Positions 7,980-17,271 are shown, counted from the stretch's first letter. The stretch is DNA of 64,000 nucleotides from Bradyrhizobium sp. dw_411 (GCF_018449695.1 NZ_JAAVUY010000019.1:90541-154540), one strand, 5' to 3'. Notes: generated by a model not told the origin, from the sequence alone. Translations and numbers: made by a program.

Positions 7980-8342
7980 CTATCTCTTCCTGCGCCCATC
8001 GGCCTTCTCCTTTCGTTTCAGTTCCTCGACAACCTTGTCCAACTCGTCGAAGCGTGCGGCCCAGAGCTGACGATAGCCCTCGATCCACGCCGCCTCTTCC
8101 TCCAGCCCGCGCAGGCCGAGCCTGCAGGTCCGCACGCGCCCGACCTTTTCCGTGGTGACGAGCCCCGCCTGCTCCAGAACGCCGACATGCTTCTTCATGC
8201 CCGTGAGGGTCATGTGGAACTTGTCGGCAAGCTCCGTGATCGAAGCGTCTGCACGCCCGAGCTGCTCCAGAACGCCGCGCCGGGTGGCGTCCGAAAGCGC
8301 GGCGAACGAGGTATCGAAGCGGGTTTGATGATACTGAACCAT
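7980..8342 (-). CDS. ArsR/SmtB-family transcriptional regulator (SdpR-like)
   Basis: A 120-residue winged-helix repressor: FAALSDATRRGVLEQLG, the recognition region ITELADKFHMTLTGMKKHVG VLEQAGLV and a wing at VGRVRTCRL, followed by a C-terminal helix rich in charged residues. There are no paired Cys ligands, so it is not an arsenic or cadmium sensor. These regulators are usually co-transcribed with the SRPBCC gene they control, as here. The start codon lies exactly in the middle of a perfect 24-bp palindrome, and no Shine-Dalgarno sequence precedes it, so autoregulation and leaderless translation are likely. Confidence 0.9.
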   Translation of the reverse strand: MVQYHQTRFDTSFAALSDATRRGVLEQLGRADASITELADKFHMTLTGMKKHVGVLEQAGLVTTEKVGRVRTCRLGLRGLEEEAAWIEGYRQLWAARFDELDKVVEELKRKEKADGRRKR

Positions 8343-8380
8343 ATGGTTCAGTATGTAACACGCGCATTGGCGGCATGCAA
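8331..8380 (-). promoter_or_regulatory. Operator-promoter of the ArsR-SRPBCC operon; perfect palindrome over the start codon
   Basis: Bases 8331-8342 (ATACTGAACCAT) and 8343-8354 are exact reverse complements, giving a 24-bp gapless palindrome whose right half begins with the gene's ATG. On the minus strand TTGCAT (8380-8375), a 17-bp spacer and TACATA (8357-8352) resemble a promoter; its transcript would begin only 2-3 bases before the ATG. The palindrome therefore covers the -10 box, the start point and the first codons. Confidence 0.6.
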
Positions 8381-8515
8381 GGAGCGGCCGGACGCGCGCC
8401 ATTGGCCGCTGCCTGCACTCCCAAATCGACCTCATTTCGATGCAGATTCGGTCGACTCGGCGATCCCTACGCCCTAAGTGTTCACAGCCCGGATTAGAGC
8501 CTAAAAGGATTGTCC

Positions 8516-9508
8516 ATGAGTTTTGTCGATCGCACTCTCCGCCGCCTGTTGCCCGTGCTTGGTCTGGCGGCATTGGCCGCCGCCGCGCCGCAGCAGGTTC
8601 GCGCGGAGGCCGCCTATCCGACACGGCCGGTGCGCATTGTCGTGCCGTTCGCGGTGGGCGGCGTCGCCGACACCACGGTGCGCACGATCGCGGAAAAGCT
8701 CGGCGACAAGCTCGGCCAGCGTTTTTACGTCGACAATTTGCCCGGCGCCGGCGGCATTGCCGCGGCGCGGGCCGTGATCGCCTCGCCGCCCGACGGCTAT
8801 ACGCTGACAATTCTCGTCAACGGCACCGCCGCCAGCGTGTCGCTGTTCCAGAAACTGCCGTTCGATCCGGTCAAGGATTTCGCGCCGATCTCGACGCTGG
8901 GCTTCTTCGACCTGGTGTTCTGCACCGGCGCAACATCGCCCTACAAAACCATTGCCGACTTCATCGCCGCGGCCAAGGCCAAACCCGGCGGGCTGAATGT
9001 CGGGACCATCAATATCGGCAGCACGCAAAACCTGTCGGCCGAATTGTTCAAGACCGCGGCCGGCATCGACTTCACGGTGATCCCGTTCCGCGGCACGCCC
9101 GAGGTCGAGGTCTCGCTGCTGCAAGGCAATATCGCGCTGATGATCGATATGTATGCGACGGTCAAAGGCAACCTCGCCGACGGCAAGATTCGCGCCCTGG
9201 CATCGTCGGCCAATGAGCGCTGGGAAAGCACGCCTGACGTCGCGACGTTACAGGAAAGCGGCGTCGCCAATTACGATGTGGTGTCTTGGAACGCGCTATT
9301 CGCGCCGGCCCGCACGCCGCCCGAGATCATCAAGACGCTCAACACCGCCCTGCAGGGCATCCTCGCCGATCCCGAGCTCAAAAAACGCCTGATCGATCTT
9401 GGCATCGAGGCCAAGGCGAGCACGCCGGAGCAACTCTCCGACCGGCTCAAATCCGATATCGACAAATGGGCCAAAGTGATCGAGAAGGCGGGAATCCCAA
9501 AACAATAG
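8516..9508 (+). CDS. Bug/TctC-family tripartite tricarboxylate transporter substrate-binding protein
   Basis: A 330-residue periplasmic binding protein with signal peptide (residues 1-30, ending QQVRAEA). Family marks are YPTRPVRIVVPFAVGG at the mature N-terminus, NLPGAGGIAAARAV, PPDGYTLT and the C-terminal PELKKRLIDLGIEA. Bug proteins bind carboxylic or aromatic acids and hand them to TctAB membrane partners, which are absent from this window. The ATG at 8516, behind AAAAGGA, is preferred to a TTG at 8510. It is the first gene of a three-gene operon with a dehydrogenase and an amidohydrolase, which suggests an organic-acid substrate. Confidence 0.9.
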   Translation: MSFVDRTLRRLLPVLGLAALAAAAPQQVRAEAAYPTRPVRIVVPFAVGGVADTTVRTIAEKLGDKLGQRFYVDNLPGAGGIAAARAVIASPPDGYTLTILVNGTAASVSLFQKLPFDPVKDFAPISTLGFFDLVFCTGATSPYKTIADFIAAAKAKPGGLNVGTINIGSTQNLSAELFKTAAGIDFTVIPFRGTPEVEVSLLQGNIALMIDMYATVKGNLADGKIRALASSANERWESTPDVATLQESGVANYDVVSWNALFAPARTPPEIIKTLNTALQGILADPELKKRLIDLGIEAKASTPEQLSDRLKSDIDKWAKVIEKAGIPKQ

Positions 9509-9563
9509 TTTCCCACGCAACAACGCCTCGCAAGATCCCGGTCCCAATTCGAAAGATCTGACC

Positions 9564-10511
9564 ATGACCGCACCCAATCCCAAACAGTGGCATGTCGGCC
9601 TCGTCGGCTACGGCGAAGTCGGGCGCATTCTCGCCGAAGATCTGCGCAAGCAGGATGTCAGCGTCACGGCTTATGACCTCAAACTGCGCAGCGATCAGAC
9701 CGGCGGCGCGCTGCGCGATCATGCCGGCGCGCATGGCGTCAAGCTCGTGTCGTCGCATGCCGACCTGGCCGCGCAGTCCGATTTCATCGTGTCGGCGGTT
9801 ACCGCGAGCCAGGCCGTGCCGGTCGCGCAGGCCTGTGCGCCCACGGTGAAATCCGGCGCGTGGTTTCTCGATTTCAATTCGGCCTCGCCCGGCGCCAAGC
9901 AGCGCGCGGCCGCGCTGATCGACGGCAAGGGCGGGCGCTATGTCGAAGGGGCTGTCATGACCTCGATCCCGCCCTATCGCATCAAGGTGCCGCTGTTATT
10001 GGGCGGCGCCGGCGCGGGCGAATTGGCGCCGCTGCTCATTGAATTGGGCTTCGACGCCAAGAAAGCCAGCGACCGGCTTGGCGTCGCCTCGGCGGTGAAG
10101 ATGTGCCGCAGCGTCATGATCAAGGGCCTCGAGGCGATGGTGATCGAAAGCTTCACCACCGCGCGCGCCTACGGCGTCGAGGATGCGGTGCTGGCGTCGC
10201 TGAAGGAGACGTTTCCGGGCATCGACTGGGAGAAGCAAGGCGCTTATTTCTTCCAGCGCGTGATCGAGCATGGCCGACGCCGCAGCGAGGAAGTCCGCGA
10301 AGTCGCCGAAACCGTGCGAGAGATCGGGCTGACGCCATGGTCGGCGCAGGGCACCGCCGAGCGCCAGGCCTTCGTCGCAGACTTGGCCGATGAAGGCGTG
10401 TTCGGCGCCAGGGGCACGGCAGAATTCGCCCGTAGCCCGAACTGGCGCACCGAAGCCGACCGCATCCTCGCCAGCTTCAAACAAAAGAACAACGAAAAGA
10501 AGAGCGACTGA
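9564..10511 (+). CDS. NAD(P)-dependent dehydrogenase of the 6-phosphogluconate/DUF1932 type
   Basis: A 315-residue protein. The N-terminal Rossmann fold carries HVGLVGYGEVGRILAEDL, with the dinucleotide-binding GxGxxG pattern. The C-terminal helical part (from about 190, SAVKMCRSVMIKGLEAMVIE) matches the DUF1932 domain found with beta-hydroxyacid dehydrogenase-like enzymes. The expected reaction is oxidation or reduction of a hydroxy acid, but the substrate is unknown. Its TGA is followed immediately by the ATG of the amidohydrolase gene, so the two are translationally coupled. Confidence 0.8.
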   Translation: MTAPNPKQWHVGLVGYGEVGRILAEDLRKQDVSVTAYDLKLRSDQTGGALRDHAGAHGVKLVSSHADLAAQSDFIVSAVTASQAVPVAQACAPTVKSGAWFLDFNSASPGAKQRAAALIDGKGGRYVEGAVMTSIPPYRIKVPLLLGGAGAGELAPLLIELGFDAKKASDRLGVASAVKMCRSVMIKGLEAMVIESFTTARAYGVEDAVLASLKETFPGIDWEKQGAYFFQRVIEHGRRRSEEVREVAETVREIGLTPWSAQGTAERQAFVADLADEGVFGARGTAEFARSPNWRTEADRILASFKQKNNEKKSD

Positions 10512-11432
10512 ATGAACGCGCCTGCAAAATTCGAGAAGACCCCGGGCTGGCTCGACTGGTACGCCGGCCCTTCAAAACCCCGCTTCAAGGTGCCGGAAGG
10601 CGCGGTCGACGCGCATTGTCATGTGTTCGGTCCCGGCGCCGAATTTCCCTATGTGCCTGAGCGCAAATACACGCCCTGCGATGCGTCGAAGCAGCAACTG
10701 TTTGCGCTGCGCGATCATCTCGGCTTTGCGCGCAACGTCGTCGTGCAGGCGACCTGCCACGGCGCCGACAACCGCGCGATGGTCGATGCGCTGAAGCATT
10801 CAGGCGGCAAAGCGCGCGGCGTCGCGACCGTGCGGCGCGACGTCAGCGACACGGATTTGCAGGCGCTGCATGCGGCCGGCGTGCGCGGCGTGCGCTTCAA
10901 TTTCGTCAAGCGGCTGGTTGATTTTACGCCGCGCGACGAATTGATGGAGATCGCCGGCCGCATCGGCAAGCTCGGCTGGCATGTCGTGATCTATTTCGAG
11001 GCGGTCGATCTGCCGGAACTGTGGGATTTCTTCACGGCGCTGCCGACCACAATCGTGGTCGATCACATGGGCCGGCCCGATGTGAGCAAGCCGGTCGACG
11101 GGCCTGAATTTGCGCTGTTCATGAAATTCATGACGCAGCATCCCAACGTCTGGTCCAAGGTCACCTGTCCGGAACGGCTGTCGGTAGCGGGACCGCCGGC
11201 CTTGAACGGCGAGCAAAACGCCTATCGTGACGTGATCCCGTTCGCCCGGCGCATCGTCGAGACGTTTCCGGATCGCGTGCTGTGGGGCACCGACTGGCCG
11301 CATCCCAACCTGAAGGGCCACATGCCGGACGACGGCCTGCTGGTCGACTTCATCCCGCACATCGCGGTGACAGCCGAACTGCAGCGAAAGCTACTCGTCG
11401 ACAATCCGATGCGGCTTTACTGGCGAGACTAA
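10512..11432 (+). CDS. Amidohydrolase-2 family protein similar to 2-pyrone-4,6-dicarboxylate lactonase
   Basis: A 306-residue TIM-barrel hydrolase. The motif VDAHCHVFGPGAEFPY gives the HxH at the end of strand 1; ATCHGADNRAMVDAL, GVRGVRFNF, IVVDHMGRPDV and LWGTDWPHPN follow, the last supplying the catalytic Asp. This pattern is shared with LigI-type lactonases of the protocatechuate 4,5-cleavage pathway. With a Bug binding protein and a dehydrogenase upstream, uptake and degradation of an aromatic-derived dicarboxylate is plausible. No LigAB or LigC genes are present here, so the exact pathway is inference. Confidence 0.82.
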   Translation: MNAPAKFEKTPGWLDWYAGPSKPRFKVPEGAVDAHCHVFGPGAEFPYVPERKYTPCDASKQQLFALRDHLGFARNVVVQATCHGADNRAMVDALKHSGGKARGVATVRRDVSDTDLQALHAAGVRGVRFNFVKRLVDFTPRDELMEIAGRIGKLGWHVVIYFEAVDLPELWDFFTALPTTIVVDHMGRPDVSKPVDGPEFALFMKFMTQHPNVWSKVTCPERLSVAGPPALNGEQNAYRDVIPFARRIVETFPDRVLWGTDWPHPNLKGHMPDDGLLVDFIPHIAVTAELQRKLLVDNPMRLYWRD

Positions 11433-11500
11433 ACTTGACCTGAATCTGACCGGCAACCCGAACAACAAACTCTGACGCGGAACGCTCTTGGTTCAGCGCG

Positions 11501-11680
11501 TCAGTGCATCGTCTCGCAGTATTCGTCCCGGCCGACAAATGAAACGGCTGCATAAAGCTGATGCAGTTCCGCTTCGAGATGCTCGTTGACGAGCAGCAGC
11601 GCTTCAAGCGCGCCGCGCATGTTGCCGTCGCACGCTGCGACGATCTTTTCGATAGCCATTTCAGTCCGTTTCGAGGCCAT
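11501..11680 (-). CDS. Small conserved-looking hypothetical protein
   Basis: A 59-residue acidic, helical protein: MASKRTEMAIEKIVAACDG, then GALEALLLVNEHLEAELHQL and a short tail. It has no signal peptide or membrane segment. A TTG nine codons upstream (11707) is an alternative start. The amphipathic helix and codon usage look like a real protein, but I do not recognise a function. It lies alone between the amidohydrolase operon and the spoVR gene. Confidence 0.5.
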   Translation of the reverse strand: MASKRTEMAIEKIVAACDGNMRGALEALLLVNEHLEAELHQLYAAVSFVGRDEYCETMH

Positions 11681-11898
11681 ATCCCAAGTTCCCAAATAGT
11701 CGCCCAATAAATACCCTGGCCACTATCTTGCAGGGAATGGGGCGGAATTCGGCACCCAAAACGATGATTTGGTGACGCCACAGAATATCCACCGGGATTT
11801 TACGGGAGCCGGCCGAGGGGAACTTTTTCAGGGCGTTTTCGCACGAAAGCCAGGAGATTGGGGCCGCGGCGGGCCTTTTTTGGGTGGCCGCGACCGCC

Positions 11899-13464
11899 CT
11901 ACGCGGCGGCCGCCATCGCCCGCGGATGGAGCACATACTCCTTCAAAACCGTGTCCTTGGTATCCACCTCAACCAGCGATACGTCATAGGTCCAGAGGTC
12001 TGCGAGGTGCTGGAGCACGCGCCTGGTTTCGGTCTCGTTCAACTGGGCGCCCTTCACCACCACATGCCGCAGCATCAGCCGGCGGTCGCCGGCGAGATCG
12101 ACATCGACCACTTCGATATTGGGATCGATGTAGCCGACATCATATTGCCGCGCCAGTTCGCGGCGAATCCGGCGATAGCCGCGCGCATCGTGAATCGCGT
12201 CAACGAGAATGCCTTCGCTATCCGCGGGATCGTCGTGCAGATGAAACAGGCGCAGGTTTCGGATCAGCCGCGGGCTGAGAAACTGGCTGATGAAACTCTC
12301 ATCGCGGTAATTGGCCCAGATATCGCGCAGCACGCCCATCACGTCGCCCTTGCCGGCGATTTCGGGAAACCACTCGCGGTCCTCGTCATCGGGATCGGTG
12401 ACGATGCGCTCGATGTCCTGCATCATCGCAAAGCCGAGCGCATAGGGATTGAAGCCCGAGAAGCGCTGGTCGTCGAATTCCGGCTGAAACACCACATTGG
12501 TGTGCGACTGCAGAAATTCGAGGAAATTGCCGTCGGTGAGCCGGCCCTGCTCGTGCAGCCGCGTCATGATGCGGTAATGCACATAGGTCGCGGTACCCTC
12601 GTTCATCACCTTGGTCTGGCTCTGCGGATAGAAATACTGCGCGATGTGGCGCACGATCCGCAGGATTTCGCGTTGCCAGGATTGCAGGCGCGGCGCGGTC
12701 TTTTCCAGGAAGTACAGGATGTTTTCCTGCGGCAAACCTAAGAGCTTGCGGCGCCGTTCGACGTTGAGCAGTTCCGCGCTCTTGATCGGCCCGGTCGGAA
12801 TGGTGCGCCACAGATCGTTGAACGCGCTCTCTTCATGGGCGCGGCGCTCGCCGGCGCGCTTTTCCTCGGCGCGCAGATCGAGATTCTTCTTGCCGGGATA
12901 GCGATCGATGCCATGCGACATCAGCGCATGCGCCGCATCCAGCGTCTGCTCCACCGCGACGCGGCCGTAACGCTCCTCGCATTGTGCGACATAGCTCTTG
13001 GCGAAATCGAGATAATCGAGAATGCCCTGCGCGTCGGTCCATTGCCGGAACAAATAATTGTTCTTGAAGAAATGATTGTGGCCGAACGCGGCATGCGCGA
13101 TCACCAGCGTCTGCATGGTCGCGGTGTTTTCCTCCATCAGATAGGAAATGCACGGCGAGGAATTGATCACGATCTCATAGGCGAGTCCGCGAAGGCCCTT
13201 GCGATAGAACGCCTCGTGATGCGCGAAATGCTTTCCGAACGACCAGTGCTTGTAGAACAGCGGCATGCCGGACGAGGAATACGCATCCAGCATCTGCTCG
13301 GCGGTGATGATCTCGATCTGGTTGGGATAGACATCGAGCCCGAGTTCGTTCAGCGCGACTTCCTCGCAGGCGTCGTGAATCCGCTGCAGGGTCGGGAAAT
13401 CCCAGTCCGCGCCCTCGAACAGGCGCTCGGCTGATGCCGTCTCGGCTGTCGCAGTGTCTGTCAT
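11899..13464 (-). CDS. SpoVR-family protein (YcgB-like)
   Basis: A 521-residue cytoplasmic protein with the strongly conserved SpoVR layout: WDFPTLQRIHDACEEVALNE, PNQIEIITAEQMLDAYSS, YEIVINSSPCISYLMEENT, FFKNNYLF, ILRIVRHIAQYFYPQSQTKV, MNEGTATYVHYRIM and RDESFISQFLSPRLIR. In sporulators SpoVR affects cortex formation; in proteobacteria it is a stationary-phase or stress protein of unknown biochemistry. The His and Glu residues in the MNEGTA region suggest a metal-dependent enzyme, but this is not proven. It overlaps the upstream DUF444 gene by 4 bp and is the last gene of a prkA-yeaH-spoVR operon. Confidence 0.95.
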   Translation of the reverse strand: MTDTATAETASAERLFEGADWDFPTLQRIHDACEEVALNELGLDVYPNQIEIITAEQMLDAYSSSGMPLFYKHWSFGKHFAHHEAFYRKGLRGLAYEIVINSSPCISYLMEENTATMQTLVIAHAAFGHNHFFKNNYLFRQWTDAQGILDYLDFAKSYVAQCEERYGRVAVEQTLDAAHALMSHGIDRYPGKKNLDLRAEEKRAGERRAHEESAFNDLWRTIPTGPIKSAELLNVERRRKLLGLPQENILYFLEKTAPRLQSWQREILRIVRHIAQYFYPQSQTKVMNEGTATYVHYRIMTRLHEQGRLTDGNFLEFLQSHTNVVFQPEFDDQRFSGFNPYALGFAMMQDIERIVTDPDDEDREWFPEIAGKGDVMGVLRDIWANYRDESFISQFLSPRLIRNLRLFHLHDDPADSEGILVDAIHDARGYRRIRRELARQYDVGYIDPNIEVVDVDLAGDRRLMLRHVVVKGAQLNETETRRVLQHLADLWTYDVSLVEVDTKDTVLKEYVLHPRAMAAAA

Positions 13465-14738
13465 GGCGCGGCTTTCTCCTGCGGTGCGCGGCGCTGGAAC
13501 AAGTCATGAAACACCGGAAAGATTTCGCTGCGGTCGCTGACCTTGCGCATCGACAGCGGCGCGCCTTCGGCACGCAGCTTCTGATACAGCGACCACAGCG
13601 AGGAATCCGGCATCTCGAACGTGCTGCCATTGGACTCGCCGACTTCCAGATAAGCAAAGAACTGGCTGACCGGAAGGATCATTTCGGTCAAAAGCCGCCC
13701 GGTAACGGCGCCGTCGGAAATCGAATTGTCGCCGTCGGAGGCCTGCGCCGCGTAGATGTTCCAGTCATCGGGACGGAATCTTGAACGGACGATCTCATGC
13801 ATCGCCTGCAGCGCGCTCGACACCATGGTGCCGCCCGAAGCCGGGCCATGGAAGAAGGTGTCCTCGTCGACCTCTTCGGCGCGGTCGGTGTGGCGAATGA
13901 AGACGATCTCGACATGCTTGTAGCGCCGGGTCAGGAACACGTAGAGCAGCATGTAGAAGCGCTTGGCGAGATCCTTCATGTGTTCGGACATCGAGCCTGA
14001 GACGTCCATCAGGCAGAACATCACGGCCTGCGCCACCGGCTTCGGCGTATTCTCGAAGCGGCGATAGCGGATGTCGATCGGATCGATGAACGGAATGCGC
14101 CGCATCTTGGCCTGCAGCGCTTCGAGCTGCGCCATCAGCTCGTCGCGGCGCGCGCCTTCACTCTCGGCAATTTCGGCCTCGAGTTCGGCAATGGTCTCCG
14201 GCCGCGGCCGCCGCAACGCCACCCGCCGCGCCATCGCAAGACGCACCGTGCGACTGACCGAAATATTCGCCGGCGAGCCTGACGTGGCGTAGCCTGCCCG
14301 TGACAGACTCGTACTTTCGACATCGGCGAGCTTGCGCTTGGCGAGATCGGGCAATTCGAGATCGTCGAGAAACAGATCGACAAATTCGTCGCGGCTGAGA
14401 ACGAAGCGGAACGCATCCTCGCCGTCCCCCTCGCCTGGATCGGACGCCTTGCCGCGGCCCTCGCCGCCGCCGGAACGCGGCAGCCGGTCGCCTTCGATGA
14501 ACTTCTTGTTGCCCGGCAGCACCATGTCGCGGGTGCCGCCTTCGCGGTGAAAGCGAGGCTCGTTCATTCCATCGAGGGGAATGGAAACCTCGCCGCCCTC
14601 CAGGACATCCTTGATGTCGCGGTCCTGGGAGGACTTCTTGACGGCGCCCTGCACCAGGGCCTTGGCACGGCGCAGGAAGCGTTGGCGGTTTTCCAGGCTC
14701 TTGCTGCCTGGATTTAGTCGCCGATCGACGATGTGCAT
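13461..14738 (-). CDS. YeaH/YhbH-family (DUF444) protein
   Basis: A 425-residue protein typical of the DUF444 family. An N-terminal basic region (VDRRLNPGSKSLENRQRFLR) is followed by a long acidic and charged linker, then a von Willebrand A-like part with VMFCLMDVSGSMSEHMKDLAKRF, whose DxSGS is the metal-adhesion motif. Further on are HTDRAEEVDEDTFFHG and GGTMVSSALQAM. In E. coli YeaH works with the kinase YeaG in nitrogen-starvation and stationary-phase responses. The ATG at 14738 has AAGGG at good distance; a GTG two codons upstream is too close to that site. It sits between prkA and spoVR in one operon. Confidence 0.93.
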   Translation of the reverse strand: MHIVDRRLNPGSKSLENRQRFLRRAKALVQGAVKKSSQDRDIKDVLEGGEVSIPLDGMNEPRFHREGGTRDMVLPGNKKFIEGDRLPRSGGGEGRGKASDPGEGDGEDAFRFVLSRDEFVDLFLDDLELPDLAKRKLADVESTSLSRAGYATSGSPANISVSRTVRLAMARRVALRRPRPETIAELEAEIAESEGARRDELMAQLEALQAKMRRIPFIDPIDIRYRRFENTPKPVAQAVMFCLMDVSGSMSEHMKDLAKRFYMLLYVFLTRRYKHVEIVFIRHTDRAEEVDEDTFFHGPASGGTMVSSALQAMHEIVRSRFRPDDWNIYAAQASDGDNSISDGAVTGRLLTEMILPVSQFFAYLEVGESNGSTFEMPDSSLWSLYQKLRAEGAPLSMRKVSDRSEIFPVFHDLFQRRAPQEKAAP

Positions 14739-14763
14739 GGCCACCCTTGCATCTGCCTCAGCC

Positions 14764-16707
14764 TCAGCCGGCTTGTTTCACACGCATGTACCATTCGACG
14801 AGCCTGCGAACCTGGCGCTCGGTATAACCGCGCTCCACCATTCGCGCGACGAACTCGCCGTGCTTCTTCTCGGTATCGCCGTCCTTCTTGGAACCGAACG
14901 AGATCACCGGAAGCAGATCCTCGACCTGGGAGAATATCCGCTTTTCGATCACTTCGCGGATTTTCTCGTAGGAGGTCCAGGACGGATTCTTGCCGCCGTG
15001 CTGGGCCCGCGAGCGCAGCGAGAACTTGACGACCTCGTTGCGGAAGTCCTTGGGGTTGGCGATCCCCGCGGGCTTCTCGATCTTGGTCAGTTCCTGGTTG
15101 AGCAGTTCCCGGTTGAGCAATTGGTTGGTGTCGGGGTCCTTGAAGTCCTGATCCTCGATCCAGGCGTCGGCGTAATCGACATAACGGTCGAACAGGTTCT
15201 GGCCGTAATCCGAATAGGATTCCAGATACGCCTTCTGGATTTCGTTGCCGATGAATTCCGCATAGCGCGGCACCAGCTCGGCCTTGATGAATTCGAGATA
15301 GCGCTTCTCGATTTCCTCGGGCAGTTGCTCGCGGCGGATCGACTGCTCCAGCGCATACATCAGATGCACGGGATCGGCGCCGAGTTCCGACGTGTCGTGG
15401 TTGAAGGTCGCGGCCAGCACCTTGAACGCGAACCGCGTCGAGACGCCGTCCATGCCTTCGTCGACGCCGGCGGCATCCTTGTACTCTTGAACGCTGCGCG
15501 CCTTGGGATCGGACTCCTTCAGGCTTTCGCCGTCATAGACCCGCATCTTGGCAAAGGTGGTCGAGTTCTCGTGCTTGCGCAGGCGCGACATCACCGAAAA
15601 CCGCGCCAGCGTTTCCAGCGTCGCCGGCGCGCAGGGCGCGGCGGCGAGTTCGGAGCCCGAGATCAGCTTCTCGTAGATCTTCTGTTCTTCGGTGACCCGC
15701 AGGCAGTACGGCACCTTGATGACGCAGATACGGTCGATGAACGCTTCATTGTTCTTGTTGGACTTGAAGCTCTGCCATTCGGATTCGTTCGAATGCGCCA
15801 GGATCACGCCGGTGAAGGGGATCGCGCCGATATTCTCGGTGCCGATGTAGTTGCCTTCCTGGGTCGCGGTCAGAAGCGGATGCAGCATCTTGATCGGCGC
15901 CTTGAACATCTCGACGAATTCAAGCACGCCCTGGTTGGCGCGGTTAAGGCCGCCGGAGTAGCTGTAGGCGTCGGGATCGTTCTGGGCGTAGGTCTCGAGC
16001 TTGCGGATATCGACCTTGCCGACCAGCGAGGAGATGTCCTGGTTGTTCTCGTCGCCCGGCTCGGTCTTGGCGATCGCGATCTGGCGCAGCCGCGACGGCT
16101 GGATCTTGGCGACGCGAAAGCGCGAGATGTCGCCGCCGAAGGCTTCAAGCCGCTTGTAGCACCATGGGCTCATCAGTCCCGTGAGACGGCGGCGCGGAAT
16201 GCCGTACTTCTCCTCGATCATCGGCCCGAGCTGGTCCGGGTCGAACAGGCTGAGCGGGCTCTCGAACACCGGGCTGAGTTCGTCGCCGGCCTTGAGCACA
16301 TAGATGGGATGAACTTCCATCAGCGACTTCAGCCGCTCGGCGAGCGACGACTTGCCGCCGCCGACCGGGCCCAGCAGATAGAGAATCTGCTTGCGCTCTT
16401 CGAGACCTTGCGCGGCATGCCGGAAGAAGCCGACGATGCGCTCGATGGTTTCTTCCATGCCATGGAATCCGGCGAAGGCCGGATAGGCGCGCATGGTGCG
16501 GTTCAAAAAAATACGGCCAAGGCGGGGATCCTTGGCCGTGTCGATCATTTGAGGCTCACCGATCGCCGCCAACAACCTTTCGGCCGCATTGGCATATCGC
16601 ATCGGATCTCCGCGACATGACTCCAGATATTCCGCCATCGACATGTCGGTCTCGCTACGGGCCTCGAAGGACCTAGCGAACGCATTGAACAGAGAATCGT
16701 TGTACAT
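14764..16707 (-). CDS. prkA: PrkA (YeaG) family serine protein kinase
   Basis: A 647-residue AAA-type protein kinase. It begins MYNDSLFNAFARSFEARS, with the AAA_PrkA domain through residue about 400: Walker A GPVGGGKSSLAERL near residue 113, an FEMFKAPIKMLHPLL segment and ILAHSNESEW. The C-terminal PrkA domain follows. Family members phosphorylate proteins during stress or stationary phase. The ATG at 16707 is behind GAGGAGAGGG, stronger than an upstream start at 16767. It is the first gene of the operon with yeaH-like and spoVR-like genes, 20-25 bp apart. Confidence 0.95.
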   Translation of the reverse strand: MYNDSLFNAFARSFEARSETDMSMAEYLESCRGDPMRYANAAERLLAAIGEPQMIDTAKDPRLGRIFLNRTMRAYPAFAGFHGMEETIERIVGFFRHAAQGLEERKQILYLLGPVGGGKSSLAERLKSLMEVHPIYVLKAGDELSPVFESPLSLFDPDQLGPMIEEKYGIPRRRLTGLMSPWCYKRLEAFGGDISRFRVAKIQPSRLRQIAIAKTEPGDENNQDISSLVGKVDIRKLETYAQNDPDAYSYSGGLNRANQGVLEFVEMFKAPIKMLHPLLTATQEGNYIGTENIGAIPFTGVILAHSNESEWQSFKSNKNNEAFIDRICVIKVPYCLRVTEEQKIYEKLISGSELAAAPCAPATLETLARFSVMSRLRKHENSTTFAKMRVYDGESLKESDPKARSVQEYKDAAGVDEGMDGVSTRFAFKVLAATFNHDTSELGADPVHLMYALEQSIRREQLPEEIEKRYLEFIKAELVPRYAEFIGNEIQKAYLESYSDYGQNLFDRYVDYADAWIEDQDFKDPDTNQLLNRELLNQELTKIEKPAGIANPKDFRNEVVKFSLRSRAQHGGKNPSWTSYEKIREVIEKRIFSQVEDLLPVISFGSKKDGDTEKKHGEFVARMVERGYTERQVRRLVEWYMRVKQAG

Positions 16708-17271
16708 GAGTCCCTCTCCTCGTCTGGTTGGCTGCGCTACTGGACGGGCGTCATACTCCTGCGTCATTGGAGTGCTACCCGCCGCGAATCAGCATCAGCA
16801 CATGAACGTATTGGACACGCGTCTGACTCTCTGACGCAATGCAATACTTGTGCTAGAGCTGTGGTGATCGACAAAAATAGATGGATTTTCTGCAAGATGT
16901 CACCGTGCCGCAACATCCGGATTACTACTGAAGTCCGGTTTTTGCGCGTTAAACGGTAACAATTAAGGCGTCTGCCGTTCGGCAACTCGACTCCTTCGGG
17001 AACTCTGGGGTGCGACACCCCGTCCCAACCTGCCATGATACGCAAAACAACGTACTCGCCTCGGGGGTGTTCCCCGCGCTTTGTCGTTAAAGCTTTCGAC
17101 CCTCAAGCTTCTGGTCATCCAAGCTTCAGGCCGTTAACGTTTCAGCGTCGGCAACACCGCCTTGTTCATCAAACATATAGTGCCGCGATCAGGTCGCACT
17201 CATGGCCGCCGCACGCACGATCGCGTGAACTGACTAAAACCAGGGCGCGCGCTGCCGCGTATCTACGCCAG
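16708..17271. other. Intergenic region upstream of prkA, no gene seen
   Basis: This 564-bp stretch separates the divergent starts and ends of prkA and the single-domain cyclic-nucleotide-binding gene. It is less GC-rich than the genes, as expected for control DNA of the prkA operon. The only clear local structure is a small hairpin, GGGGTG-CGA-CACCCC, at 17007-17021. I found no convincing open frame or RNA gene. Confidence 0.5.

Noticed and set aside
14581..16620. Long open frame (679 codons) on the plus strand opposite prkA
   Set aside because: It mirrors the PrkA gene, whose product is clearly recognised on the other strand. High-GC codon bias creates such shadows; no ribosome-binding site or known domain was seen.
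17007..17021. GGGGTG-CGA-CACCCC hairpin as a terminator
   Set aside because: There is no T run on either strand, and the nearest genes read away from it.
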